From: an uncultured Bacilli bacterium
GTDB taxonomy: Bacteria; Bacillota_I; Bacilli_A; RF39; UBA660
Assembly (NCBI GenBank): GCA_934096805.1
Contig: CAKOMW010000001.1
Span: 372,001-436,000, forward strand
DNA: 64,000 nucleotides
Direction of reading: 5' to 3'
Part shown: in pieces, positions 51,852 through 60,786 of the stretch
How positions within the stretch are numbered: the first letter of the stretch is position 1
Layout of the letters: every line of letters starts with the position of its first letter
Position numbers and translations under genes: made by a program
Notes under the pieces: generated by a model
Seen by the model: the letters and a program-made list of their open reading frames with translations, nothing else
What the model was told of the DNA's origin: nothing
Database searches by the model: none

Positions 51852-52943
51852 ATGAATAGAAAAGTAGTAATTATTATTTTTTTGTGTTGTTTTTTTTCTT
51901 TTGGTTTGAATGTATATGCTACAGGCGGTGCTTTAAGAAAAAATACAATTAAGACTTGTTCTAATGGAATAACTTATGGACTTCATAGTGATGGAAAAGG
52001 TGGAACACATTGGCACAAGGCAATAACGAATGGAAAAAATTATTATCCAGATGGTTCTGCTTTGTCTGCTGACCCTTGTCCTAATTCTAAGGTTAATAAA
52101 GGAACAGCTGGGAAAACTTCTACTAAAAGAGTAACGAAGTCTGGTGTTTCAAAGGAAACATCAAAGAAAAAAAGTGATAAACAATCTATTAGAAAATCTA
52201 AAACTAGTAAAAACGGTATTAAAAAAAGTGAATCTAAGAAAATGAATGCTACTTTAGCAAAAAAAAGTGTTGATTCTAAAGGAGTAACGAATGATTCAAA
52301 TAAACAGAAAGCTAAAGTACAGGAAAGTAGTGATGCTACTTTAAAAAGTGTTGTTATTAATGGTGATGATATTGTTGTTTCGGAAAAAATGAGTTATAGC
52401 ACTTTTGCAGCAAAGGTTGATGTAAGTGCTATAGCTAATGATAGTAAGGCTAGTATAAAGATGAGTAATGCTGATTTAAATATTGGAAATAACTTGTTGT
52501 TAATAAATGTTGTTGCTCCTGATGGTACAAAAAAAGAATATGGGATAAATGTATTTAAAAAACGAAATTTTATTGAAGAATTTGTTATTGATTCGTCAAA
52601 GTTGATTTTTCGAAACAATGAGGCAACTTATTCTGTTCTTAAAGGAGAATCTTCTTTTAAGTATTCGTATAAATTAAGTGATAAGAGTGCTGATTTAGTT
52701 GTCTTTCATAATGGTGTTATGGTTGATAAAATAGAAGATTTAAAGGACAATGATGTTTTAAAGTTGATTGTTATGTGTGATGATGTTGTTGAAAATACTT
52801 ATGAGGTAAAAATAGAGGAGTTATCTTTATTGGGTACTATCTTTGTGTATGGGCTGACTATTGGATTGTTGTTATCTCCTATTGCTTTAGTTATTTATTT
52901 ATATTTAAGAATACGGAAAAAGAAAAAAATCAAGAATTCTTAA
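51852..52943 (+). CDS. YHYH-domain surface protein with cadherin-like region
   Basis: 363 residues. Signal peptide at 1-24, a YHYH-type domain (ALRKNTIKTCSNGITYGLH...GGTHWHKA, residues 28-80), then a lysine/serine-rich linker of about 80 residues. A cadherin-like beta-sandwich (LKSVVINGDDIVVSEK...LLINVVAPDGTKKEY), a TM helix at about 330-352 and a KKKKIKNS tail follow. GGTGAT precedes the ATG. Likely anchored in the membrane through the C-terminus. Its domain style matches the surface protein at 38.9 kb. Confidence 0.8.
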   Translation: MNRKVVIIIFLCCFFSFGLNVYATGGALRKNTIKTCSNGITYGLHSDGKGGTHWHKAITNGKNYYPDGSALSADPCPNSKVNKGTAGKTSTKRVTKSGVSKETSKKKSDKQSIRKSKTSKNGIKKSESKKMNATLAKKSVDSKGVTNDSNKQKAKVQESSDATLKSVVINGDDIVVSEKMSYSTFAAKVDVSAIANDSKASIKMSNADLNIGNNLLLINVVAPDGTKKEYGINVFKKRNFIEEFVIDSSKLIFRNNEATYSVLKGESSFKYSYKLSDKSADLVVFHNGVMVDKIEDLKDNDVLKLIVMCDDVVENTYEVKIEELSLLGTIFVYGLTIGLLLSPIALVIYLYLRIRKKKKIKNS

Positions 52944-53030
52944 TTTTTTACATATTTTTTTCTTTGGTTTTCTATTTTTGAAACTTATATGTGTGTTGGT
53001 GTTTCTTTTAGTTTATGGTTTTTATGTAAA

Positions 53031-53059
53031 AAAAAGTACGAGTTGTTTTTCGTACTTTT
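53031..53059 (-). terminator. Terminator of fic, stem shared with next terminator
   Basis: Hairpin AAAAGTACGA/TCGTACTTTT; overlaps the fic stop codon. The stem is identical to that at 53641-53667. Confidence 0.75.
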
Positions 53060-53594
53060 ATTCATTTGTTTCATAATAATATGATGTTTCGATACCTTTG
53101 AATATGGTTTCTAGAGAAGTATCTTCGGTTAAGTTATTTTTAATTAAAGTTTTTATTTCTAAAGTGTTAATTGGGCTTCTTTCCATTGCCTGTAAGTATA
53201 GTTTTTTGTCTATGTTTTCCCAGTTTACTATTTTGTTTTGTCTTTTTTTAAGAATTAAATCTAACCATATTCTTGTGCTTCTTCCGTTTCCTTCTAGAAA
53301 AGGATGGGCAATGTTCATTTCTACGTATTTATCTATGATTTCATCTATGGTTGTTTCGCTCATTGTTTCAATTTTTTTTAGTATTTCTTTCAGGTATAGA
53401 GTGTTTGCGAATCTGAAGCTTCCTTTTGAAATATTTTCTTTTCTGATTTCTCCAGCAAAGTCGTATATGTTGTTGAAGATGTATTTGTGTATTTGTTGTA
53501 ATCCTCTTGTTGTTCCAATTTCTATATTGCTAATGTCGTTACTTTTGAATAGTTTTTTGGCATTTTCTAGACTTTGTCTATCAGTTTCATTCAT
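53058..53594 (-). CDS. Class III Fic-domain protein (predicted AMP transferase)
   Basis: 178 residues. Transfers AMP from ATP to hydroxyls of target proteins. The catalytic loop [12 protein letters not shown] (97-108) is complete, as is the upstream flap. At the C-terminus, SYYYET (Ser171, Glu175) resembles the inhibitory helix SxxxEG of small class III Fic proteins such as Neisseria Fic, with Thr in place of Gly. Activity would then be restrained within the protein rather than by a separate antitoxin. No antitoxin gene is adjacent. Identical terminator stems flank the gene on both sides. Confidence 0.87.
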   Translation of the reverse strand: MNETDRQSLENAKKLFKSNDISNIEIGTTRGLQQIHKYIFNNIYDFAGEIRKENISKGSFRFANTLYLKEILKKIETMSETTIDEIIDKYVEMNIAHPFLEGNGRSTRIWLDLILKKRQNKIVNWENIDKKLYLQAMERSPINTLEIKTLIKNNLTEDTSLETIFKGIETSYYYETNE

Positions 53595-53640
53595 TTTATC
53601 ACCACACTTTTAAATTTTAGTGTTTATTAATTACTTTGAT

Positions 53641-53667
53641 AAAAGTACGATTTTTTCGTACTTTTTA
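53641..53667 (-). terminator. Terminator of tRNA-Trp
   Basis: Hairpin AAAAGTACGA/TCGTACTTTT with T loop and tail; lies between tRNA-Trp and fic, both on the minus strand. Confidence 0.75.
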
Positions 53668-53706
53668 TTTATATTCTCTATTTTATTAGAGTTTGTTTCT
53701 AATTAA

Positions 53707-53780
53707 TGGCAGGGGTAGCAGGAGTTGAACCCACATCAGCGGTTTTGGAGACCGTTATTCTACCATTGAACTATACCCCT
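53707..53780 (-). tRNA. tRNA-Trp (anticodon CCA)
   Basis: Minus strand: acceptor AGGGGTA/TACCCCT, anticodon loop CTCCAAA, T-arm GGGTTCAACTCC, CCA encoded. UGG decoding only, so UGA is a stop. Confidence 0.96.
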
Positions 53781-53865
53781 GTGTCTAGTTAATTATATCA
53801 TATAAATGTAAATATTAAAACTATTTTTTGAAAAATTGCATATGTTTTTTATGGGTGATGTATTT

Positions 53866-54294
53866 TTGAGTATAATAAAATATTCTACTAAAGAGAGAAA
53901 TCTTTTGGCTAGACTTATGAGGGCTGAGGCTCTTGGAGAAGGTGATTTGGGAATGTTAATGGTTGGTAATGTTATTGTTAATCGTGCTCTTGCTGATTGC
54001 CTTACTTTTAAAAAGATAAGAACTATTACTGATGTTGTTTATCAGAGTCCTGGTGGTTTTGTTGGCGTTAATTCTTCTTTATTTGTTGGTAATCCTACTG
54101 CTAAGGAGATAAGTTTAGCTAATAGAATTTTGAGGGGAGAGTATTATCATCCTGCTACTAATGCTTTATGGTTTTATGCTCCGAAAAAGGATGAGTCTTG
54201 TGTTGCTCTTTGGTATGATCAAAGAAATTCAGGCAGATATAAGAATCATTGTTTTTATATTCCTCAGGCTGGTGTTTGTAGAGAAATTCATTAA
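53866..54294 (+). CDS. CwlJ/SleB-type cell wall hydrolase
   Basis: 142 residues from TTG 53866 (GGGTGAT six bases before); a longer frame reaches TTG 53836 without a ribosome-binding site. Hydrolase_2 domain: LLARLMRAEALGEGDLGMLMVGNVIVNRA with the catalytic Glu, then FYAP and the C-terminal YDQRNSGRYKNHCFY. CwlJ in Bacillus degrades spore cortex during germination and also lacks a signal peptide. Here it is likewise cytoplasmic or made in the mother cell. Confidence 0.87.
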   Translation: MSIIKYSTKERNLLARLMRAEALGEGDLGMLMVGNVIVNRALADCLTFKKIRTITDVVYQSPGGFVGVNSSLFVGNPTAKEISLANRILRGEYYHPATNALWFYAPKKDESCVALWYDQRNSGRYKNHCFYIPQAGVCREIH

Positions 54295-54324
54295 AATAAT
54301 TCACTGTTTGGTGAATTATTTTTT
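54295..54324. terminator. Bidirectional terminator
   Basis: Stem AATAATTCAC/GTGAATTATT, loop TGTTTG; overlaps the stop of the converging amidase gene. Confidence 0.85.
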
Positions 54325-55518
54325 AGGTATTAGTAGAATTTGTCCAATTGCAAGGGTGTCATTGTTTAAATTGTTTAGTTTAATTATATCGTTTATTGGA
54401 ACGCCATATTGGTTGGATATTTTCCATAGACTGTCGCCACTTTTTACAGTGTATTTTTCATAGTCTTCTTGTTCTGGTATGTTTAGTTTTTGTCCTATTT
54501 TTAACATATTAGTAGATAGGTTGTTTAGTGTTTTTAGTTTGTCTACAGAAATGTTGAATTTTTTAGCGATACTCCATAGACTGTCTCCTCTTTGAACGAT
54601 GTAAATATTTTGACTGTCGTCTGTTTCTTTGGTTTCTTCTTTTTTGGTTGGTATAAGAATTTGTTGTCCGATTGTGAGTACTGTTGTTCCTAGGTTGTTT
54701 AAGGTTACTAAATCATTTACGCTTATACCGTATTTGTTAGCGATGCTCCATAGGCTGTCTCCTTTTTCTACGGTGTATATGGTGTAGTCTTCTTTTGATG
54801 TTGTTGGTATGATAAGTTTTTGTCCTATTTGTAGAATGTTGCTTGTTAGATTGTTTGCATTTTTAAGTTGTTCTACTGAGATGTTGTATTTGTTAGCAAT
54901 ACTATATAGACTGTCTCCTTTTTTAACGATGTATTGGTTGCTTGTTTGTGGTGGAGTATATGGAACATTTATGTAATCAGTTAATGCTTTTACTACTGCT
55001 TCTGCATAGTCTTCTAGATTGTTTTGTAATTGATATACATCGTCTTTTGGACTGTCTATAAAGCCATATTCTAGTAATAGAGATTGTAAGTTACCTGTGT
55101 CTCTTATGATGAAGTAGTAGTCTTTGCTAGGGTTTTCTGGTAATCTTCTTTGATAGGCTCCTCGAATGTTTTGTCCTTGTTTTGCTATTTCGCTTAAAAT
55201 GTTTGTTGCTAGGGTATCATCGTTTCTTAAAGCATATACTATCTCAGCTCCGTCTCCACCACCGGCGTTTATGTGGTTTGATATAAGTATTACATCTGAT
55301 CTGTTACCAAATGCATTCATTATTCTATTTATTCTTTCTTTTCGATCTAATGTTTCGTCTGTTGTTCTTGTTATTTTTACTGGAACACCTAGTTCGTTTA
55401 ATCTATTGTATATATAAAGGGCTGCTTCTAGTGTGAAGTCTTTTTCTTGAAGGCCGTTTGCTACTGCTCCTGGGTCAACACCACCGTGTCCGGCGTCTAT
55501 AACTATTTTATAATTCAT
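54316..55518 (-). CDS. N-acetylmuramoyl-L-alanine amidase with four LysM domains
   Basis: 400 residues. Amidase_3 domain at 1-185 with all zinc and catalytic residues: His11 (IDAGHGG), Glu25 (LQEKD), His82 (SNHINAGG) and Glu150 (LLLEYGF). Four LysM domains follow (GDSLYSIA, GDSLWSIA twice, GDSLWKIS). It cleaves the peptide from muramic acid. No signal peptide, as in its inactive paralogue at 21.6 kb, so action from the mother cell or non-classical release is implied. AGGTGAT precedes the ATG. Confidence 0.93.
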   Translation of the reverse strand: MNYKIVIDAGHGGVDPGAVANGLQEKDFTLEAALYIYNRLNELGVPVKITRTTDETLDRKERINRIMNAFGNRSDVILISNHINAGGGDGAEIVYALRNDDTLATNILSEIAKQGQNIRGAYQRRLPENPSKDYYFIIRDTGNLQSLLLEYGFIDSPKDDVYQLQNNLEDYAEAVVKALTDYINVPYTPPQTSNQYIVKKGDSLYSIANKYNISVEQLKNANNLTSNILQIGQKLIIPTTSKEDYTIYTVEKGDSLWSIANKYGISVNDLVTLNNLGTTVLTIGQQILIPTKKEETKETDDSQNIYIVQRGDSLWSIAKKFNISVDKLKTLNNLSTNMLKIGQKLNIPEQEDYEKYTVKSGDSLWKISNQYGVPINDIIKLNNLNNDTLAIGQILLIPKK

Positions 55519-55680
55519 TTAAATCACCTAGATTATTTTATGTTTGTTTGTGTTTTTTGTGACTTTGTCTATTTGTATGAAATGTTTTAGTGGTTTTCTT
55601 GTTATTTTTGTAAAATGAAATGTGGTTTAGGCTTGTATTATTCTTGTTTTTTAATATATAATATTATTAAGGAAGTGATA

Positions 55681-56397
55681 TTGGTGATTGGAATAGTTGA
55701 TGCTTGTATAATAGGTATTATATTGGTATTTGGGGTTGCTGGTTTAAGGAATGGTTTTTTTAAACAGGTTGTTATAACGATTGGTACAATATTGTTATTT
55801 GTGTTGTCTTATTATCTTAAAGATTTTGTTGCTGATTTTTTGAGTTATCATTTACCGTTTTTTAGTTTTGGTGGTGATTTAACTGGTCTTGTTTCTTTGA
55901 ATATAATAATGTATCAACTTATTGGTTTTATTTTGGTTTTTGTAGTGCTTTCTATAGCGTTTATTATTTTAGTGAAGATTACTGGTATTTTAGAGAAGGT
56001 TTTAAAGTTTACGATTGTTCTTGGGATACCATCGAAGATATTAGGTTTTATAGTTGGTCTTATTGAAGGATATGTTATTGTGTTTATATTACTTTTCTTT
56101 TTACATCAACCTATAGTTAATATTGGAGTTTTGGGTGATTCTAAGTTTATGAATCCAGTTTTATCTTCTTCTCCAGTTTTATCTAATGTAGTTTCTGATA
56201 CGAATGATGTTGTAAATGAAGTTTATGGTTTAGTTGATGATTATACTAAGGATAAGGATGTTCATAAGTTTAATGTTAAGTCAATTGATGTTATGTTAAA
56301 GTATGATGTTATTGATGCTTATTATATGGATAAATTGATTGAAAAAGATAAGATTGATATACCTGGTATTACCATGGTTGTTGATAAATATCGTTAG
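55681..56397 (+). CDS. cvpA: CvpA-family membrane protein
   Basis: 238 residues, four TM helices at about 3-150 in CvpA order (IGIVDACIIGIILVFGVAGLRNGFFKQV is the typical opening; spacing GLIEGYVIVFILLFFL later), then a hydrophilic tail. The family is linked to colicin V production and envelope stress tolerance. Start TTG 55681 or GTG 55684, both behind GGAAGTGATA. trxA follows after 10 bp. Confidence 0.83.
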   Translation: MVIGIVDACIIGIILVFGVAGLRNGFFKQVVITIGTILLFVLSYYLKDFVADFLSYHLPFFSFGGDLTGLVSLNIIMYQLIGFILVFVVLSIAFIILVKITGILEKVLKFTIVLGIPSKILGFIVGLIEGYVIVFILLFFLHQPIVNIGVLGDSKFMNPVLSSSPVLSNVVSDTNDVVNEVYGLVDDYTKDKDVHKFNVKSIDVMLKYDVIDAYYMDKLIEKDKIDIPGITMVVDKYR

Positions 56398-56407
56398 GAG
56401 GAATATT

Positions 56408-56704
56408 ATGTTAAAGTATTTAGAAAGTGAAAAGTTTAATGATGTTATTAGTGATGGTTTAGTTTTAGTTGATTTTTATGCGGAGTGGTGTGGTCCTTGT
56501 AAGATGCTTACTCCAGTTCTTGAAAGGTTGGCTACTGATTATGATATAGTTAAGGTTGATGTTGATAAGCATGATTTTCTTGCTAGGGAGTATGGAATTA
56601 TGTCTGTTCCGTCACTTATTGTTTTTCGTGATGGGGAAGTGGTTGATAAAATGATAGGTTTTATGTCTTATGAGGATATAAAGGATGTTTTGGATAGAGC
56701 ATAG
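56408..56704 (+). CDS. trxA: Thioredoxin
   Basis: 98 residues with active site WCGPC (Cys28, Cys31), the cis-Pro MSVPSLIVF and usual length for a minimal thioredoxin. Reduces cytoplasmic disulfides and ribonucleotide reductase. AGGAGG precedes ATG 56408; an open frame continues upstream but has no start box. Co-transcribed with cvpA, closed by a terminator. Confidence 0.93.
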   Translation: MLKYLESEKFNDVISDGLVLVDFYAEWCGPCKMLTPVLERLATDYDIVKVDVDKHDFLAREYGIMSVPSLIVFRDGEVVDKMIGFMSYEDIKDVLDRA

Positions 56705-56716
56705 GCTCTTTTTTTC
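56696..56716 (+). terminator. Terminator of trxA
   Basis: Stem AGAGC/GCTCT, loop ATAG, T run; includes the stop. Confidence 0.85.
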
Positions 56717-56780
56717 TTCTTTTTCTTGAAGTTTTAATTTGTTTATTGTATAATTTTATTAAGATATTGAGGGATGATTT

Positions 56781-58007
56781 ATGAGAAAGATATTTACTAG
56801 TATTGATATTGGAACAAATGAAATTAAGATTGTTACAGTTGAAAAATTTAATAATAAATTTAATGTTTTAGCTGCTTCATCAGTTAAGTCTTTTGGTGTT
56901 AGACAAGGTTTAATAGTGGATGCAGGGTTGGTTAGTTCTGCGATAAAAAAATGTATAAAAGATAATGAAAGTAAGCTTGGAGTAAAAATTACTTCAGTTA
57001 TTGCTATTGTTCCATCTAATAATATTGAAATATCTATGAAAACTGGTAAAGTTAATGCAAATGGTGATATGATTAATGGTGATGTTATTTTTGATTGTAT
57101 TGAAAATTCGCTTAAGGGAGAAAAAATGCCTAATATGGAGATTGTTAATGTTTCTCCGATTGAGTTTAGAATAGATGGTAAGAAGAAAGTTAAGAATCCT
57201 CTTGGACTTGATGGGGAAGTTTTGGAGTCTAAAAATATTGTTTGTTTTGTTCCAAAGAAGAATGTGTATTCTGTTGTAAGTGTTATAGAAAATTTGAATA
57301 TTCAAGTGACAGATATTATTATTTCTTCAATAGGGGATTATTATTCAATTAAGAATAAAGAACTTGATTCTAAAGTTGGTGCAATTGTTAATATTGGTGA
57401 GGAAAAGACTGTTGTTTCTATATTTAATAAGGGAATTATAATGAGTGAATCAATTATGTCAATTGGATCTCGTTTGATTGATTCGGAACTTGTTTTTAAT
57501 TATAAAATTGATGAAAAAGAAGCTATTAATATTAAGAATACTTTTGCTGTTGCTAGTAGAAGATATGCTGATGGAGAAGAGGTTTATGAGTTTGTTAATA
57601 AAGCTTCGAATAAAGTTGAAATTAATCAGTACCAACTTGCTGAACTTTTGGAAGCTAATTTGGTAGAAATGTTGAAAAGTATAAAAAATGAGATAAATGA
57701 CTTAACAAAACGTGAAATTAATTATATAATAGTAACTGGGGGAGTTACTTCGATGTTGGGATTTAATTCTTTGGTTGAAGAACTTTATGGTAGATATAGT
57801 GGTGTTATGAATCTTCCTGTTATAGGAATTAGGAATAATAAATATTCTACTTCATATGGTGCGATTAAGTATTTTTGTGAAAAGCTTGATTTGAGAGAGA
57901 AAGATTATACTATGTTTAGTGAAGAAATGATAAATGAATTAACACAAGTAAGAAAGAAAATAGGGGCAAGTAGTGTGTTAAGCAAAGTATTTAAACTGTT
58001 TGATTAA
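56781..58007 (+). CDS. ftsA: Cell division protein FtsA
   Basis: 408 residues, actin-like ATPase that tethers FtsZ to the membrane. Phosphate-1 loop SIDIGTNEIK, central GAIVNIGEEKTVVSIF, IIVTGGVTSMLGF, and a C-terminal amphipathic membrane helix (SSVLSKVFKLFD). GAGGGATGAT precedes the ATG. ftsZ follows 12 bp after. Confidence 0.94.
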   Translation: MRKIFTSIDIGTNEIKIVTVEKFNNKFNVLAASSVKSFGVRQGLIVDAGLVSSAIKKCIKDNESKLGVKITSVIAIVPSNNIEISMKTGKVNANGDMINGDVIFDCIENSLKGEKMPNMEIVNVSPIEFRIDGKKKVKNPLGLDGEVLESKNIVCFVPKKNVYSVVSVIENLNIQVTDIIISSIGDYYSIKNKELDSKVGAIVNIGEEKTVVSIFNKGIIMSESIMSIGSRLIDSELVFNYKIDEKEAINIKNTFAVASRRYADGEEVYEFVNKASNKVEINQYQLAELLEANLVEMLKSIKNEINDLTKREINYIIVTGGVTSMLGFNSLVEELYGRYSGVMNLPVIGIRNNKYSTSYGAIKYFCEKLDLREKDYTMFSEEMINELTQVRKKIGASSVLSKVFKLFD

Positions 58008-58019
58008 GGAGATGAGATA

Positions 58020-59102
58020 ATGTTTGATATGTCGATGGTGGATCAATTAGCGAAGATAAAAGTAGTAGGAGTTGGTGGTGGCGGTTGTAACGCTATTAAC
58101 CGAATGATTGAAGCTGGGGTTCGTGGGGTTGAGTTTATTGTAGTTAATACTGATGCTCAGGTGCTTAATGCATCTAAAGCGGATATAAAGATTCAATTAG
58201 GACATGGACTTGGTGCTGGTGCTAAGCCTGAAATAGGTAAGGAAACAGCGATTAAAGCTAAGAAAGAAATAGAAGAATCTTTAAAAGGTGCCGATATGGT
58301 GTTTGTTACATGTGGAATGGGTGGAGGTACTGGAACTGGTGCTGCACCAGTTATTGCTGAGATTGCACAAAATTTAGGTGCTTTAACTGTTGCTATTGTA
58401 ACACGTCCATTTTCTTTTGAAGGTAAGAGAAGAATGGATAATGCTTTAGCAGGTATTGAAGAATTAAAGAAAAGTGTTGATACTTTGATAGTTATACCTA
58501 ATGATAGATTGAGAGAAATTATAGATAAATCTACTTCAATGCTTGATGCATTTAAGGAAGTAGATAATGTACTTCTTCGTGGAGTTCAATCTATATCTGA
58601 TTTAATTGCAGTAGTAGGATTGGTAAACTTGGATTTTGCGGATATTAGGTCAGTTATGGAAAAATCGGGTAATGCCATTATTGGTATTGGTATTGGTATG
58701 GGAGAAGATAGAGCTATTGAAGCTGCAAAGCAAGCTGTTTCGTCTCCACTTCTTGAAACTTCAATTCATGGTGCTACTGATGCTATTATAAATATTACTG
58801 GTGGTGCTAATTTGACATTGTTTGAAGCAGAACAAGCTGCTGAAGTTGTGCGTGCTGCTGCTAATACTGATATAAATGCTATATTTGGTTCTGTTATTAA
58901 TGAAAATCTTACTGATGAAGTTATTGTTACAGTAATTGCTACTGGTTTTGATAAGAAGTCTAAAAAGCAACCTTTGTATAATCAAATTAATCAAACTAAG
59001 AGATCTGATACTACGTATGATTTAGATGATGATGACAGTGCTTCGACTCCATTTGAACCTACTGAAATAGAAATTCCAACATTTATGCATAAGAATTTTT
59101 AG
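58020..59102 (+). CDS. ftsZ: Cell division protein FtsZ
   Basis: 360 residues; tubulin-like GTPase forming the division ring. Opening [16 protein letters not shown]-box [11 protein letters not shown] (101-111), SFEGKRR, T7 loop region [11 protein letters not shown] and the C-terminal tail peptide IPTFMHKNF for FtsA binding. Complete and of normal length. minC/minD, usually regulating it in Bacilli, are missing from the mre-spoIVF operon in this window. Confidence 0.97.
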   Translation: MFDMSMVDQLAKIKVVGVGGGGCNAINRMIEAGVRGVEFIVVNTDAQVLNASKADIKIQLGHGLGAGAKPEIGKETAIKAKKEIEESLKGADMVFVTCGMGGGTGTGAAPVIAEIAQNLGALTVAIVTRPFSFEGKRRMDNALAGIEELKKSVDTLIVIPNDRLREIIDKSTSMLDAFKEVDNVLLRGVQSISDLIAVVGLVNLDFADIRSVMEKSGNAIIGIGIGMGEDRAIEAAKQAVSSPLLETSIHGATDAIINITGGANLTLFEAEQAAEVVRAAANTDINAIFGSVINENLTDEVIVTVIATGFDKKSKKQPLYNQINQTKRSDTTYDLDDDDSASTPFEPTEIEIPTFMHKNF

Positions 59103-59159
59103 TTTGTAATATTTCTAATATTTAGTTATAGTTTTTAAATGAAATTTAAAAAAGTGCTT

Positions 59160-59185
59160 AAGAGAAAACTTGTTTTTTCTCTTTT
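59160..59185 (+). terminator. Terminator of ftsZ
   Basis: Stem AAGAGAAAA/TTTTCTCTT with a T tail. Confidence 0.8.
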
Positions 59186-59215
59186 GTTTTGGATTTAATT
59201 TTAAAAAATGGTCGT

Positions 59216-59244
59216 TTGACTTCTGTTTTTCTTTCCTTTATAGT
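59216..59244 (+). promoter_or_regulatory. Promoter of the Abi_2/HEPN gene
   Basis: TTGACT, 17 bp, TATAGT; predicted start near 59251, leaving a leader of about 13 nt containing GGAGGTGAT. The gene is thus expressed apart from ftsAZ. Confidence 0.65.
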
Positions 59245-59263
59245 GAGTTTCGGAGGTGATAAT

Positions 59264-60280
59264 GTGACTGTTTTAACAAAGAAAAGACTAAAGCCAATGA
59301 TGAGTATTGATGATATGATTATTAGTCTTAAGGCTAAAAATATTAAGTTTAATTATATTAGTGAAGATGAGGTTAAAAATTATTTGATGTTTAATAATAG
59401 TTATTATAATGTGTTGAGTTATGAGGGGAATTTTATGAAGTATCCTAGTCCAGCAGGAAAGTATGAAGGAATGTTTATTGATTTAGATTTTGCTTATTTA
59501 AAGGATATGTCTATTATTGATTTAAGGGTGAGGTTTCTTCTTTTAGATATGATTTTAGATATAGAACATTATCTAAAGTTAAGAATACTTAATATGATGT
59601 ATGCTATAGAACAAGAAGATGGCTATAGAGTAGTTAATTTATATTTAGAAAATGATTATAATAATGAAAAAAGATTACATTCTAGTATAAGGAAGAAAGC
59701 TTTTAATAGTTATTATAGAAAGATGTTTTCTGATATTGATATGGATGATGATAAGAAACTAGAAGATATACCTATATGGGATTTTTTAGAGATAGCAACA
59801 CTGGGTGAGCTTGTAGATTTTTATGATTTTTTTACAAAAGAATATGACTTGAAAATTGATAAAGAATATGTTCATATACTTAGAGATATAGTAAGATTAA
59901 GAAACGCTGCCGGACATAATACCAATGTTTTAACTGACTTAGGAGAAAGTGATAAGCCTCAAAGGCCACATATGCATGTAATTAGGTATTTAGATAGGTG
60001 TGGAATACGATTGAGGGCTAGATATAAAAGATTATCTAACTCAAAAATAAGACAGATTACATATACACTTTATATGTTTAATAAAATAGTAACAAGTGAA
60101 GGAGTGAAGAAAAAGATAAATAAAAAAATAAACTACTTGTTTTATAAGAGGATACCTAAGAACAAAGATTATTATAAGAATAATGATTTATTAAAGTCTA
60201 TTTATTATTATTTTGATAAGATAATAAGTATTGATTATAATCCAAAAAAATCTGAAAGAAATTTCAGAAAAAAGGCTTGA
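59264..60280 (+). CDS. Abi_2 family (AbiD/AbiF-like) HEPN protein
   Basis: 338 residues from GTG 59264 (GGAGGTGAT four bases before). Abi_2 opening (LKAKNIKFNYISEDEVKNYLMFNNSYYNVLSY), a helical middle with RVRFLLLDMILDIEHYLKLRI, and the HEPN ribonuclease motif R-x4-H in RNAAGH (Arg213, His218). The C-terminal part is basic. Abi_2 proteins give abortive infection against phages; HEPN members are RNases that need restraint. Its stop codon overlaps the -35 of the first of three small RNA promoters. It lies directly behind ftsZ with its own promoter. Confidence 0.88.
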   Translation: MTVLTKKRLKPMMSIDDMIISLKAKNIKFNYISEDEVKNYLMFNNSYYNVLSYEGNFMKYPSPAGKYEGMFIDLDFAYLKDMSIIDLRVRFLLLDMILDIEHYLKLRILNMMYAIEQEDGYRVVNLYLENDYNNEKRLHSSIRKKAFNSYYRKMFSDIDMDDDKKLEDIPIWDFLEIATLGELVDFYDFFTKEYDLKIDKEYVHILRDIVRLRNAAGHNTNVLTDLGESDKPQRPHMHVIRYLDRCGIRLRARYKRLSNSKIRQITYTLYMFNKIVTSEGVKKKINKKINYLFYKRIPKNKDYYKNNDLLKSIYYYFDKIISIDYNPKKSERNFRKKA

Positions 60281-60377
60281 CTATGCTAACACAATATGTT
60301 ATATTAAATGCATAGGGAAAAAAACGTTAAATCGTTTTTTGTAAGATAGCTATTATCGGTAGCGGTCTATTTTTTTG
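60277..60377 (+). ncRNA. Tandem small RNA unit 1 downstream of Abi_2
   Basis: Promoter TTGACT (60277-60282), 17 bp, TATATT (60300-60305); transcript from about 60312. It contains GGGAAAAAAACG, a hairpin of A-run and T-run (CG-TTAAAT-CG), then GTAAGATAGCTATTATCGG and TAGCGGTCTAT, and ends in T7. The core is almost identical to unit 2. TAACA-N5-TGTTA lies between -35 and -10. No open frame. Confidence 0.7.
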
Positions 60378-60465
60378 TCTTGATAATCAATAAACATTGG
60401 TTATGATTTTAATAAAATTAATAAAATAATTGGAGAAAAAGGTGTGAATAATTAGCGAAAAATGC

Positions 60466-60565
60466 TTGACTGTGTTAACACTATGTGTTATATTAGATAC
60501 ATAGGGAAAAAAACGTTTTAACGTTTTTTGTAAGATAGCTATTATCGGTAGCGGTCTATTTTTTT
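60466..60565 (+). ncRNA. Tandem small RNA unit 2
   Basis: Promoter TTGACT (60466-60471), 17 bp, TATATT (60489-60494); transcript about 60501-60565. Same elements as unit 1; the core differs only in the loop of the first hairpin. The spacer holds the best palindrome, TAACAC-TAT-GTGTTA. Confidence 0.7.
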
Positions 60566-60623
60566 GCTTTAATAATCGATAAATGTTGGTTATAGTTTTA
60601 ATAAAGTAATTAAAGAAAAGCAC

Positions 60624-60724
60624 TTGACTATATCAACACAGTATGTTATATTATATTTGTTAGTAAAAAAACGTTTTAACATTTTTTGTAAGACAGCTAT
60701 TTTCGGATAGGGGTCTATTTTTTT
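60624..60724 (+). ncRNA. Tandem small RNA unit 3 (diverged)
   Basis: Promoter TTGACT (60624-60629), 17 bp, TATATT (60647-60652); transcript about 60659-60724. The order is kept (A-run/T-run hairpin, GTAAGACAGCTATTTTCGG, GGGGTCTAT, T7) with several substitutions, and CAACA-N5-TGTTA in the spacer. Confidence 0.65.
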
Positions 60725-60786
60725 GTTTTGATTGATTTTTTCTTTTTTTCGTGATATAATAAAGCAACTTTTAAGGGGGCTTTTTT

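Noticed and set aside
53707..53780. UGA read as tryptophan (mollicute code)
   Set aside because: tRNA-Trp has anticodon CCA, UGG is used, and TGA closes several genes at sensible places.
60277..60724. CRISPR array
   Set aside because: Only three units, 158-189 bp apart, each with promoter and terminator; repeat cores are longer than CRISPR repeats and spacers are not uniform.
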